DNA of 64,000 nt from NCBI RefSeq assembly GCF_024435355.1, contig NZ_JAMJWG010000007.1:124001-188000 (forward strand). Direction: 5' to 3'. The notes beneath the pieces were generated by a model, which was given only the letters and a program-made list of their open reading frames with translations, was not told the origin of the DNA and searched no databases. The stretch comes from Streptomyces odontomachi. Its GTDB lineage: Bacteria > Actinomycetota > Actinomycetes > Streptomycetales > Streptomycetaceae. Position 1 is the first letter of the stretch. Each line of letters opens with the position of its first letter. Position numbers and translations under genes: made by a program. Of the stretch, positions 51,318 through 59,854 are shown in pieces.

Positions 51318-52034
51318 ATGTCGTCCGCCTCCCGGAAGCCGGCCAGCGCCCCACGCCGCCCGCCCGAAGCGCCCGCCGCCCCCGTCGCCGACCCGGACCG
51401 CCGGGCCCGAGCGTCGGACGGGCGTCGCAGGTCGGGCCCCGACTCGGCGCGCCGCAGCGAGCGTTCGCGGCGGGCGATCTACGCCGCCGCGCTCGACCTC
51501 GTCGCCGAGCAGGGCTACCGCAAGACCACCGTCGAGGGCATCGCGGCACGCGCCGGGGTCGGCAAGCAGACCATCTACCGCTGGTGGCCGTCGAAGGCCG
51601 AGGTGCTCATGGAGGCCTTCCTCGACCTCGGCGAGCAGGCCGCCGAGGCAGTCGGCGGCGAGCCCTACACCTTCCCGCACACCGACGACCTCGCCGCTGA
51701 CCTGCGCGAGGTGCTGCGGGCCACCGTGGACGAGCTCCAGGACCCCGCGTTCGAGTCGCCGGCCCGCGCGCTGGCCGCCGAGGGAGTGGTCGACGAGCGG
51801 CTCGGTGCCCGGTTCGTCGCCCGGCTGCTGGAGCCGCAGTTGCAGCTGTACGTGGCGCGGTTGCGCGCGGCGCAGCAGAGCGGGGAGCTGCGTGCCGACC
51901 TCGATCCCCGGATCGCCCTCGAACTCTTCGTCTCGCCGCTGGCCCAGCGCTGGCTGCAACGCACCGGTGAACTCACCCACGCCTATGCCGACACCCTCGT
52001 CGACTACGCGCTGCACGGCCTGCGCCCACGCTGA
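51318..52034 (+). CDS. TetR family transcriptional regulator
   Basis: 238 residues. A disordered Pro/Arg-rich head of about 45 residues precedes the TetR HTH (AIYAAALDLVAEQGYRKTTV, IAARAGVGKQTIYRWWPSKAEVLMEA), then a helical C-terminal ligand domain of the TetR_C_11-like type (SPARALAAEGVVDERLGARF, LFVSPLAQRWL). No ribosome site; leaderless by the TAGATT box. The divergent DDAH-like gene is the nearest possible target. Confidence 0.92.
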   Translation: MSSASRKPASAPRRPPEAPAAPVADPDRRARASDGRRRSGPDSARRSERSRRAIYAAALDLVAEQGYRKTTVEGIAARAGVGKQTIYRWWPSKAEVLMEAFLDLGEQAAEAVGGEPYTFPHTDDLAADLREVLRATVDELQDPAFESPARALAAEGVVDERLGARFVARLLEPQLQLYVARLRAAQQSGELRADLDPRIALELFVSPLAQRWLQRTGELTHAYADTLVDYALHGLRPR

Positions 52035-52201
52035 CCCCGGGTGACCAGGGGGCCGACCAAGGGGGCGCGCTCGCCGAACGTCACCGGCGCGGACGGCGAC
52101 CGCCCACGCCGCGTCCTGCCGCCGTGCGCCGGGCCGGCCGGGCGCCCGCCCGACCCCGGATGCGGGCTTGCGGCACACGGGGCGCAGGATGGTGGGAGGA
52201 T

Positions 52202-52297
52202 GCAGGTAACCTGCCGGGTCGCTCGGGGCGCTGACGGCGGTCGCCGTCCATGACACGACGGCGGTCGGCCGTCCATGACACCGACGGCAGCCGGTCG
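52202..52297. repeat. palindrome and tandem repeat before Prim-Pol gene
   Basis: GCAGGTAACCTGC (52202-52214) is a perfect 13-bp palindrome, followed by two tandem units of 24 and 26 bp (52233-52256, 52257-52282; GACGGCGGTCGCCGTCCATG type) and a partial third to 52297. They lie in the 367-bp gene-free stretch 52035-52401. Confidence 0.7.
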
Positions 52298-52401
52298 TCG
52301 TCCCTCACCCCGACGCCAGCCGGTCACCGAAGCGACACGGACGGCAGGGCCAGGCGTGATCGGCCAGCAGGTCGGCCGGCACGAGACGAGCGAGGGGATA
52401 G

Positions 52402-53124
52402 ATGGGCGCTGAGTTCGGCCGCCAGTCCGACGGGCACGGCAGGATCTCCCGGTGGTTGCGACGCCGCTCCAAGGAGCACCGGACGCCGGACGACGGCCGC
52501 CGCGAGGCCCTGCTGCTCGCCGCAGCGGACGCCGGACTCCCCCTCGCCCCCGCCGCGCATCCCAGCGGCTACCGATGTTCCTGCGACCGCGTCGGCTGTC
52601 CCACGCCCGCCCGGCACCCGATCTCGTTCGCCTGGCAGACCCAGTCCACGACCGACCGCGCACAGATCCAGCGCTGGGCCGAGAAACACCCCGAGGCCAA
52701 CTTCATCACCGCCACCGGCCGGGTCCACGATGTGCTCGACGTGCCCGTCGAGGCCGGGCGCGAGGCCCTGGACCGGCTGCTCGCCGCCGGCATCGAGGTC
52801 GGCCCGGTCGCCGAGTCGGGCGACGGCCGGATGCTGTTCTTCACGCTGACCCGCGGCACGCCCGAGGACGAGGACGAGTGGTGGCCGTGCGAGCTGGACT
52901 GCCACCCCGAGACGATGGACGAGCACCCGGGGCTGCGCTGGCACTGCCGCGGCTCGTACGTCCTGGTACCGCCGGCCCGGCTGCCGAACGACCTGGGTGT
53001 CGTCTGGGTACGGGGCCCGGAGCACCCGCTGCCGGACCCGCTGTCCCTGCTCGAGGTGCTCACGGACGCCGCTGCCCGTTTCTCGGGCGACCACCTGTCG
53101 ATGGGCTGGCCGCTGCGGGGCTAG
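52402..53124 (+). CDS. Bifunctional DNA primase/polymerase-like protein (Prim-Pol)
   Basis: 240 residues. A basic head (RISRWLRRRSKEHR) leads to ALLLAAADAGLPLAPAAHPSG, a Cys/His group CSCDRVGCPTPARHP, and PEANFITATGRVHDVLDVPVEAG, as in the Prim-Pol (PF09250-type) proteins found in many Streptomyces genomes, where the usual catalytic acids appear changed (VHDVLDVPV). Primase activity is thus unsure. ATG 52402 follows GAGGGGATAG. The stop TAG (53122-53124) is part of the CTAG border of the adjacent MITE-like element. Confidence 0.8.
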   Translation: MGAEFGRQSDGHGRISRWLRRRSKEHRTPDDGRREALLLAAADAGLPLAPAAHPSGYRCSCDRVGCPTPARHPISFAWQTQSTTDRAQIQRWAEKHPEANFITATGRVHDVLDVPVEAGREALDRLLAAGIEVGPVAESGDGRMLFFTLTRGTPEDEDEWWPCELDCHPETMDEHPGLRWHCRGSYVLVPPARLPNDLGVVWVRGPEHPLPDPLSLLEVLTDAAARFSGDHLSMGWPLRG

Positions 53125-53361
53125 GCCCTGTCGTCAAACTCCCGTCTGCCTGGCGGCGTCATGCACGCACTCTCGCCGCACCGGGCACAAGCCCACGTAC
53201 TCCCCCACTGCCTGAACGGCGTGGGAGGTGCCCCCATGCGTACGCGGACTCGCGCCCGGCGCTCCCCCAAGCTCTTCGAGCAGGGGGGACCCCCAGAGCA
53301 CGCACCTGACGCCGCCGGACCGCCCTTCGGGCGACGACGGGAGTTTGACGACAGGACCTAG
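53121..53361. mobile_element. 241-bp MITE-like element, CTAG-bordered
   Basis: CTAG at 53121-53124 and 53358-53361, with perfect 18-bp inverted repeats TGTCGTCAAACTCCCGTC at 53129-53146 and 53336-53353, identical to the ends of the 67-bp palindrome at 8433. The interior carries the dispersed repeat CCCCACTGCCTGAACGGCGTG (split here: CCCCACTGCC, then GGCGTGGGAGGTGCC). No gene inside. It fills the gap between the Prim-Pol and lipoprotein stop codons. Confidence 0.8.
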
Positions 53362-53364
53362 GCC

Positions 53365-54438
53365 CTACTCGCCCTTCGCGCCGGTCAGCCCCTGGATGCG
53401 GCTGATGAACCGCACCTGCGTGTCCTGCCCGCCCTTCGGTGGATCGATCACCGTCTGGTTCGAGACGCGCTCCAGCGTGATCGACTGCTTCACCTCGCCG
53501 GTGGTCAGGGCCTTCACGTCCGGCGGGATGTTGAGGGTCACGCCCGGCGCCGCGGTCTGCTTCTCGTAGTGCCGGGTGGCGAAGAAGACCAGCGCACCAC
53601 CGCCCTTGATGCGCAGGCCCACCGGCTCGTAGGCGCCGCCGGACAGGGGCTTGTCGATGAACTGCGTGGACAGACCGGCGCGGGTCGCGTCCTTGTTGCG
53701 CTGCTGGCGCCACGCGGAGGTCTGGGCGCCCGGCGCGAAGGCCGGGCCGCCCTTGTCGAGATAGGTGACGTAGGCCGGGCTGAGGCGGTTCGGGGTGATC
53801 GCCAGCTCCTCGTCGTCGGCCGCCACCGCCGTCGCCAGGCCGTCCTTGCCGACCTCGAACTCGGGCATGTCCCCGAGCGGCACGATCGTCAGGTACGACA
53901 CCCGCCACCCCGCGTGCGGCCCGCTGCGTGTGAAGACCATCAGCCAGCTGTTGTCCTGACCGGTGACACCGTCCTGGTCGCGGTTGGAGTCCGCCTCCAC
54001 CACGAAGAACTTGGGCCAGCCCGCCATCTTCGGGATGGTGTACTTCGGGTCGGTCAGCTTCAGGGGCGTGTGGTCCGGGTTGCCCTGCGGATTGTTGACG
54101 TGCTTGGCCTTCAGACCCGACTGGTTGATGTCGGCCAGCGCGCCGGTGACCTGGTCCTCGTCCAGGGCCGGGTCGTAGGCCTTGTCCGACTTGTTGTACG
54201 CGGCGACGAAGGCGGTCAGCGCGTCGCCCGCCTTAGCCTTGGTCGCGGACGGGATCACCGCCCGCTCCCCGTGCACCGTCACGCACCCGGTCGTCGCCCC
54301 CAGCAGCGTCACCAGCGTCGCGGCCAGCACCGGCCGCTTCGGCAGCCGGTACCTGAGCCCGCGCGCCGTCCTTGGCCGGCGCTGCCGCGGCGTCACCGAC
54401 CGCCGTGGCGCCCCCGGAGTGTGGAGCAGAGTGTGCAT
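53365..54438 (-). CDS. Lipoprotein, hypothetical
   Basis: 357 residues. A basic, disordered N terminus (residues 1-35) is followed by a hydrophobic segment ending in GATTGC (C52), a signal sequence with a poor lipobox. The mature part (NKSDKAYDPALDEDQVTGALADI, PKMAGWPKFFVVEADSN, ..) is an uncharacterised actinobacterial extracellular domain. ATG 54438 has GAAGGTGAAGGG upstream, but this start lies 206 bp inside the iron permease frame, so one of the two ends may be wrong. Downstream gene of the EfeOBU cluster and possibly of its operon. Confidence 0.7.
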   Translation of the reverse strand: MHTLLHTPGAPRRSVTPRQRRPRTARGLRYRLPKRPVLAATLVTLLGATTGCVTVHGERAVIPSATKAKAGDALTAFVAAYNKSDKAYDPALDEDQVTGALADINQSGLKAKHVNNPQGNPDHTPLKLTDPKYTIPKMAGWPKFFVVEADSNRDQDGVTGQDNSWLMVFTRSGPHAGWRVSYLTIVPLGDMPEFEVGKDGLATAVAADDEELAITPNRLSPAYVTYLDKGGPAFAPGAQTSAWRQQRNKDATRAGLSTQFIDKPLSGGAYEPVGLRIKGGGALVFFATRHYEKQTAAPGVTLNIPPDVKALTTGEVKQSITLERVSNQTVIDPPKGGQDTQVRFISRIQGLTGAKGE

Positions 54439-55270
54439 CGGAACCCTTCACCTTCCCCTTCCCGGGCCCGAACCCTACCGGGGACAGGAACAGCGCGAGC
54501 GTCGGGATCAGATACAGCGCCCAGACCCAGGTCTGCAACACCGTCGGATCCGGCTGGAAGTTGAACACGCCCTTCAGCAGGGTGCCGTACCAACTGTCCG
54601 GCGGGATGGTGCCGCTGATGTCGAAGGCCATGTCGGTCAGGCCCCCGAGCAGGCCCGCTTCCTGGAGGTCGTGGAAGCCGTAGGCGAGCACGCCGGCCGC
54701 GACGATCACCAGCATCCCGCCGGTCCAGACGAAGAACCTGGCCAGATTGATGCGCACCGCACCCCGGTAGAAGAGCCAGCCGAGCACCACCGCCGTCAGC
54801 AGGCCGAGCACCACCCCGATCAGCGGCCCGTGCGTGCCGTCGCTGGACGCCCGCACCGACGCCCACACGAACAGCGCCGTCTCCAGGCCCTCCCGGCCCA
54901 CCGCCAGGAACGCCGTGACGACCAGCGCGGCGGTGCCCATCTGCAACGCCTGGTCCAGCTTGCCGTGCAACTCGGCCCTCAGATGGCGGGCGGTGCGGCG
55001 CATCCAGAAGACCATCCAGGTGACCAGGCCCACCGCGACGATCGACAGCGAGCCGCCCAGGCCCTCCTGCGCCTCGAACGTCAGCTCCTGCGAGCCGTAC
55101 GTCAGCGCGCAGCCGAAGCCGAGTGCCAACGCGATGGCGACCGCGACACCGATCCAGACGGGCCGCAGCGCGTCTCGCCGGCCCGTCTTGACCAGATAGG
55201 CGACCAGGATGCAGACGACGAGGCTCGCCTCCAGGCCCTCACGCAGCCCGATCAGATAGTTGCCGAACAT
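54233..55270 (-). CDS. efeU: FTR1-family iron permease (EfeU)
   Basis: 345 residues. Seven membrane spans with the two REGLE motifs that bind iron (LREGLEASLVV near 9-19 and GREGLETALFVW). It is the membrane pore of the EfeUOB ferrous/ferric iron importer. Normal members end near residue 280; here the last 70 or so (SDAHSAPHSGGATAVGD..) are low-complexity and read in another frame across the first codons of the lipoprotein gene, so the real stop may have been lost. ATG 55270 follows GAGGAGAGGACACG. Confidence 0.9.
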   Translation of the reverse strand: MFGNYLIGLREGLEASLVVCILVAYLVKTGRRDALRPVWIGVAVAIALALGFGCALTYGSQELTFEAQEGLGGSLSIVAVGLVTWMVFWMRRTARHLRAELHGKLDQALQMGTAALVVTAFLAVGREGLETALFVWASVRASSDGTHGPLIGVVLGLLTAVVLGWLFYRGAVRINLARFFVWTGGMLVIVAAGVLAYGFHDLQEAGLLGGLTDMAFDISGTIPPDSWYGTLLKGVFNFQPDPTVLQTWVWALYLIPTLALFLSPVGFGPGKGKVKGSDAHSAPHSGGATAVGDAAAAPAKDGARAQVPAAEAAGAGRDAGDAAGGDDRVRDGARGAGGDPVRDQG

Positions 55271-55340
55271 GGCGTGTCCTCTCCTCGGTCTTCGGCGGTC
55301 CTCGGACGTCGGTCCTCGGTGGTTCGGTTGCCCATCGCGG

Positions 55341-56708
55341 TCAGCCGCCGGCCCGCGGTCCGAACAGGGCGCTGCCCCACCAGTCGTCGGCGTCCCGGAC
55401 GCCCGGCGGGATCGCGAAGACGGCTGAACCGACGTGCTGGATGTACTCGTTGAGCGCGTCCATCCGGGACAGCTGCCGCTGCACCGGCAGGAAGCCCGTG
55501 CGGACGTCCCGCTGGTAGGCGAGGAAGAACAGGCCCGCGTCCAGCCGGCCGAGTCCGTCCGTGCCGTCCGTGAACGAGTAACCGCGCCGCAGGATGGTCG
55601 CGCCGTCGTTGGCGTCCGGATGGGCGAGCCGGACGTGCGCGGTGGGCTTCATCGCCTTCAGGAACGGCTCGTCGTGCTCCTTGGCCTTGCCCACCGGCGC
55701 GCCCTCGCGCTTGTCCCGCCCGAAGACGTCCTCCTGCTCCTGGAGCGACGTGCGGTCCCAGGTCTCGATGTTCATCCGGATCCGGCGCGCCACCAGGTAG
55801 GAGCCGCCGGTCATCCAGTCCGGGCCGTCCTTCCGGCCCACCCAGACGTGCTGGTCGAGCCGTTTGGTCTCGGTGCCGGCGATGTTGCGGGTGCCGTCCT
55901 TGAAACCCATCAGGTTGCGCGGCGTCTGCGCGCCCGGTGTCGTCGACGAGGTCTTGCCGAAGCCCAGCTGGGACCAGCGGATCGCCACCGTGCCGAAGCC
56001 CATCCGCGCCAGGTTGCGGATCGCGTGCACCGCCACCTGCGGGTCGTCCGCGCACGCCTGGATGCACAGGTCACCGCCGCTGCGCGCCGGATCCAGCTGG
56101 TCGCCCGGGAACTTCGGCAGGTCGATCAGCGCCTCGGGGCGCTGCCCGGCGAGGTCGAACTTCGTGAAGAGGGACGGGCCGAAGCCGATCGTCAGGGTGA
56201 GCCGGGAAGGCGCGAGGCCGAGCGCCTCACCGGTGTCGTCCGGGGGCGCCTCGGCGAGCCCACCGGTGGCGCCGTGCCCCACCGGGTGCCCGGCGGTCAT
56301 CCGCGCGGCGGCCGCCGTCCAGTCCTTCAGCAGCTGGACGAACGCGGCACGGTCCTTGGTCTGCACGTCGAACGCCGCGAAGTGCAGCCGGTCCTGCACG
56401 GGGGTGGCGATGCCCCCCTGGTGCGCCCCGTGGAACGGCACCGCGCCGTCCGTGGCGCCGCCGTCGGAGGACTCGTCGTCCCGGACCGCGGCCGCGGCGC
56501 CGCCCGCCGCAGCGGCGCCCAGCGCCAGGCCGGCGCCCCCCCAGCCGAGCAGCGCCCGGCGCGAGGGTGTGCGCGCGCCGGTACGCGCGCCCCGCGCCGA
56601 GGCCGGATCCGCGCTGCCGGTACCGACGTCACCGGCATCCTGCCCACTGTTCCGGGCATCCGAAGGGGCGCTCTGCGCACCGCCGGATGCTGTGACCTCT
56701 TCCGCCAT
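55341..56708 (-). CDS. efeB: Dyp-type heme peroxidase (EfeB)
   Basis: 455 residues. A twin-arginine signal (SRRALLGWGGAGLALGAAAAG near 48-68) targets it folded across the membrane. The Dyp hallmark GxxDG is GFKDGTRN, with the heme His in the C-terminal half. EfeB deferrochelates or oxidises iron for EfeU. ATG 56708 has AGGAG 8 bases before it. Gap to efeU is 70 bp, to efeO 131 bp. Confidence 0.92.
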   Translation of the reverse strand: MAEEVTASGGAQSAPSDARNSGQDAGDVGTGSADPASARGARTGARTPSRRALLGWGGAGLALGAAAAGGAAAAVRDDESSDGGATDGAVPFHGAHQGGIATPVQDRLHFAAFDVQTKDRAAFVQLLKDWTAAAARMTAGHPVGHGATGGLAEAPPDDTGEALGLAPSRLTLTIGFGPSLFTKFDLAGQRPEALIDLPKFPGDQLDPARSGGDLCIQACADDPQVAVHAIRNLARMGFGTVAIRWSQLGFGKTSSTTPGAQTPRNLMGFKDGTRNIAGTETKRLDQHVWVGRKDGPDWMTGGSYLVARRIRMNIETWDRTSLQEQEDVFGRDKREGAPVGKAKEHDEPFLKAMKPTAHVRLAHPDANDGATILRRGYSFTDGTDGLGRLDAGLFFLAYQRDVRTGFLPVQRQLSRMDALNEYIQHVGSAVFAIPPGVRDADDWWGSALFGPRAGG

Positions 56709-56839
56709 GGACGGCTCCTGCCTGATGAATCTCGAAGGACGATCCCGACGGACCGCTCGGGGTGCGGGACATGGGAGCGAGCACCGGGTCGGGCCGGGGG
56801 TGCCACCGCAGCGGGTACCCCGGGCCCACCCGGTCCGGG

Positions 56840-57982
56840 CTAGCCGACCACCGCGGCGGCGAGCTTGGACAGCGGCTCCGCCAGCGCGTTGACCGCGTCG
56901 GAGAGCTGCTTGCGGTCTGCCTTGCCGAGCTGGTCGTAGGGGGTGTACTCCAACGAGTCCGGGCCGCCGGTGCGGTAGCCGTCCAGCAGCTTGTTCAGCG
57001 CGCCGAACTGCTGGTCGAGGGTCTTCGTCAGCGCTGGATCGTGCTTCGAAGCCACCGGCTTCAGCAGCTCGTACGCCTGCTGCGCACCCTCGACGTTGCC
57101 CTTGAAGTCGACGAGGTCGGTGTGCGAGTAGCGGTCCTCCTCGCCGGTGACCTTGCCGGTGGCGACCTCGTCGAGGAGTTCCTTGGCGCCGTTGGCCATC
57201 GAGGTGGGGGTGATGTCGGCGGTGCCGACCCGCTTCTGCCAGTCGATGAGATCGGTCACCAGCCGGTCGGCCAGCTCCTTCTCCTTCGGGCCGATCTTCT
57301 TGTCCTGCCAGAGTGCCTTCTCCAGGCGGTGCCAGCCGGTCCACTCCTGGCCGTTCTCCAGGCCGTCCGCCCGGGTGTCCACCTTCGGGTCGATGTCGCC
57401 GAACGACTCGGCCACCGGCTCGGTGCGCTCCCAGCCCACCCGCGAGGGCGCGTACGCCTTCTTCGCCGCCGCCAGGTCGCCCTTCTTGATCGCGGCTACG
57501 AAGGTCTTCACCTTGGGCAGCGTGTCATCGGCCTGGTCCTGCACGTAGTTGCGGTAGGAGGCCACCGCCTTGTCCGCCTGCGGGTCCCGCTCGGCGGCCT
57601 TGTCGCCGCCGGTCACGGTCAGCTTCTGCCGCACACCGTGGCCCTTCATCCCGGGCCGGCAGGCGATCTCGTACGACCCGGCCTTGATCTCCGCGGTCAG
57701 GGTGTACGAGGTGCCGGGGCCGATGTTCTCCTTCTCCGACACGATCCGGCCGTCCGGGAAGAGGATCTCCACCTCGGTCGCCTTGGAGCCCTTGTTGGCG
57801 ACGGCGAGGGTGACCTTTCCGGCCGGGGTCTGCTTGGCGGAGGTGTCGCAGCGGGTGTCGGCCGCGGTCACCTTGATCGCATCGTCGTCCTTGGCGGAGC
57901 TTTTCGCGGTGCACCCCGTGAGGGACGCGAGGACCACCGCACCGGCGGCTGCGGTGACGACGGAGAGTCGGACGGCTCTCAT
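56840..57982 (-). CDS. efeO: EfeO iron-binding lipoprotein (cupredoxin + M75)
   Basis: 380 residues. Lipobox LTGC (C24). Residues 40-140 form a cupredoxin-like domain (IKVTAADTRCD, NKGSKATEVEILFPDGR, YEIACRPGMKGHGV), then an imelysin/M75 domain with the metal motif HRLEKALW (HxxE) and EWTGWHRLE. EfeO captures periplasmic-side iron for EfeB/EfeU. ATG 57982 has GGAG 8 bases upstream. First gene of the operon; two overlapping iron-box sequences lie 108-141 bp upstream. Confidence 0.92.
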   Translation of the reverse strand: MRAVRLSVVTAAAGAVVLASLTGCTAKSSAKDDDAIKVTAADTRCDTSAKQTPAGKVTLAVANKGSKATEVEILFPDGRIVSEKENIGPGTSYTLTAEIKAGSYEIACRPGMKGHGVRQKLTVTGGDKAAERDPQADKAVASYRNYVQDQADDTLPKVKTFVAAIKKGDLAAAKKAYAPSRVGWERTEPVAESFGDIDPKVDTRADGLENGQEWTGWHRLEKALWQDKKIGPKEKELADRLVTDLIDWQKRVGTADITPTSMANGAKELLDEVATGKVTGEEDRYSHTDLVDFKGNVEGAQQAYELLKPVASKHDPALTKTLDQQFGALNKLLDGYRTGGPDSLEYTPYDQLGKADRKQLSDAVNALAEPLSKLAAAVVG

Positions 57983-58089
57983 AAGCGGGCTCCAAGGTGG
58001 TGGCCGGTGGCGGGATCTGATGGATCGGGTACCGGCTGTACGACGGTCACGGACGGACGGGAGATGCGTTCGCCGCACAGCCGTACAAC

Positions 58090-58123
58090 TGAGGTAGACC
58101 TAACTTACCGAAGGCTTACCTCA
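58090..58123. promoter_or_regulatory. overlapping iron-regulator (DmdR/IdeR) boxes
   Basis: TTACCGAAGGCTTACCTCA (58105-58123) and TGAGGTAGACCTAACTTAC (58090-58108) agree with the TTAGGTTAGGCTAACCTAA type iron box at about 12-13 of 19 positions each by hand count, just before efeO. Iron-loaded DmdR/IdeR would repress the operon. Confidence 0.65.
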
Positions 58124-58253
58124 GTAACGACACCGCGTCCAGTGATCCAGCTCTCAGAACGGCGACCGGATCTTGGCGAAGAAGCATCTGCGCCCCTGGG
58201 AGCGCCCCTTCGGACTAAGGGCGCCGGGGCGTATCGGGGAAGGCCGAGGGCGC

Positions 58254-59012
58254 ATGACCTCCCCGCCCCTTGGCGAGTGCTTGAATGCGCGGGTGGCGGA
58301 ACGAGACAAGCTGAACGCGGCACCCTGGGCCGGTGTGCTCGATGTGCTGCGGGTCTTCTGCGGCCCGGACGGCCGCCACGGCAATCGCCTCGGCGTGCTC
58401 AGGGACGGCTCGACGGTGCCGGCGCAGGCCGACCGGCAGGCGCTGGCGGCCCGGCTCGGCTTCAGCGAGACGGTGTTCGTCGACGACCCGGAGCGCGGCA
58501 CCATCGACATCCACACCCCCAGCGAGCGCCTGCCGTTCGCCGGCCATCCCTGCGTGGGTGCCGCCTGGCTGCTGGACCTGCCCGAACTGCGCACCCCGGC
58601 GGGCGTGGTGGCCGCCCGCCTCGACGGCGAGTTCTGCTGGATCGAGGCACGGCCCGCGTGGGCGCCGCCGCGCACCCTGCGCCAGTACGCCTCAGCAGCG
58701 GAGGTGGACGCGCTGCCCGTGCCGGTCCCCGCCGCGTCCGCCACCCCCGCCGAACGCTGGATCTACGCCTGGGCCTGGGAGAACGAGGCCGCCGGCCGGG
58801 TCCGGGCCCGCGGCTTCCCGGGCCGGGGCGACGGCATCGAGGAGGACGAGGCCACCGGGGCAGGTGCCCTCCTCCTCACCGCGCAGCTGGGCCGCGCCGT
58901 CAACATCCGCCAGGGCGGCGGCTCCCAGATCCTCACGGCACCCCAGCCGGAGGGCCGGATCGAGATCGGCGGCCGGGTGGCCCTGGACGACCCGGGATCG
59001 TCCGCGCGGTGA
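58254..59012 (+). CDS. PhzF-family isomerase/epimerase-like protein
   Basis: 252 residues (from ATG 58254). VLRVFCGPDGRHGNRLGVL, FSETVFVDD, IDIHTPSERLPFAGHPCVGAAWLL and DEATGAGALLLTAQLG are the PhzF/diaminopimelate epimerase-like fold signatures; the active-site Glu of PhzF (usually SETVF) is present as the E in FSETVF. A GTG at 58293 is in frame with a TTGAAT box 6 bases before it and is a possible leaderless start closer to the conserved region. Single gene. Confidence 0.85.
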   Translation: MTSPPLGECLNARVAERDKLNAAPWAGVLDVLRVFCGPDGRHGNRLGVLRDGSTVPAQADRQALAARLGFSETVFVDDPERGTIDIHTPSERLPFAGHPCVGAAWLLDLPELRTPAGVVAARLDGEFCWIEARPAWAPPRTLRQYASAAEVDALPVPVPAASATPAERWIYAWAWENEAAGRVRARGFPGRGDGIEEDEATGAGALLLTAQLGRAVNIRQGGGSQILTAPQPEGRIEIGGRVALDDPGSSAR

Positions 59013-59254
59013 CCCCCGGGCCACGCACGGCCTCCACGACACCCCACGGCCGTGCAGTCGACCCACGTCAAGAGCGCGTTCGGCGCATGGCGAGATAGCG
59101 ACGCCCGGGCTGGTTGTGGTGGTGCGACGTCATGCAAGGTGTGCGCATCGGCAGCGGCCGGGCGACCGGCGGGCGTGCGCAAGGGTGCCGGCCCGTGCTG
59201 CTCATCGGACACCGGTGCGCAGGTCTGGCGCACACGTCTCACGGGGGGTGAAGC

Positions 59255-59653
59255 ATGGCCAGAAGTGTGACCGCTCGCGTCCTCACCGCGCTGGCCACCG
59301 TGCTGCTGCTCCTCGTCGCCGTGTGCGCCGCCTCCGGCGCCACCTCCCAGGTCGTCACCGCGGGCACGTCCCAAGGCCAGGCCGGCCAGGGCGGTGCACC
59401 CGGCAGCAGCAACGGGTCCGGTCGCGGCGACGCCGACGGCGAACTGTCCAAGGACGAGGCGCCGCGGACCGTGGGTCCGCAGCGACGCCGCAGGGAGACA
59501 GGCGTCCCCGCCCCCTCGGGACGCCACCACCGGGTACGCGACGCCGTCGGCGTCCCGGCCCGCATCGGTACCGCGGTGGACGCCCGGCCGCAGGCCGGCC
59601 GTACCGCCTCCACCGCGGCACATCTGGCACGACTACAGGTCTTCCGCTGCTGA
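59255..59653 (+). CDS. secreted or anchored hypothetical protein
   Basis: 132 residues. A signal/anchor segment (TARVLTALATVLLLLVAVCAASG, about 6-28) is followed by a Gly/Gln/Ser-rich then Arg-rich chain with no recognisable domain, ending FRC. GGGGGGTGAAGC stands before ATG 59255. Low-complexity composition leaves some doubt that it is translated. Confidence 0.5.
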   Translation: MARSVTARVLTALATVLLLLVAVCAASGATSQVVTAGTSQGQAGQGGAPGSSNGSGRGDADGELSKDEAPRTVGPQRRRRETGVPAPSGRHHRVRDAVGVPARIGTAVDARPQAGRTASTAAHLARLQVFRC

Positions 59654-59854
59654 TGGCCGGGCGGCGACGGCACCGTTCCTGAACGTCGTGGCCGCTCTCC
59701 GGCCGGGGTGCTGATCACCCGCGGGGACCGATCCCTCTCTTCCACCGGCTGCCCGGCCGGTCGGTCCTGCCCGCGTGTGCACTCCGGCACGGGTGATCAC
59801 TCTTTCCACCGACAAGGCGCCCGCAGCCACGCGGAGCGCACTGGAGGCACACCC

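Noticed and set aside
56762-59098. 778-codon plus-strand frame
   Set aside because: Antisense to efeO and out of frame with the PhzF-like gene; both real genes have motifs and ribosome sites.
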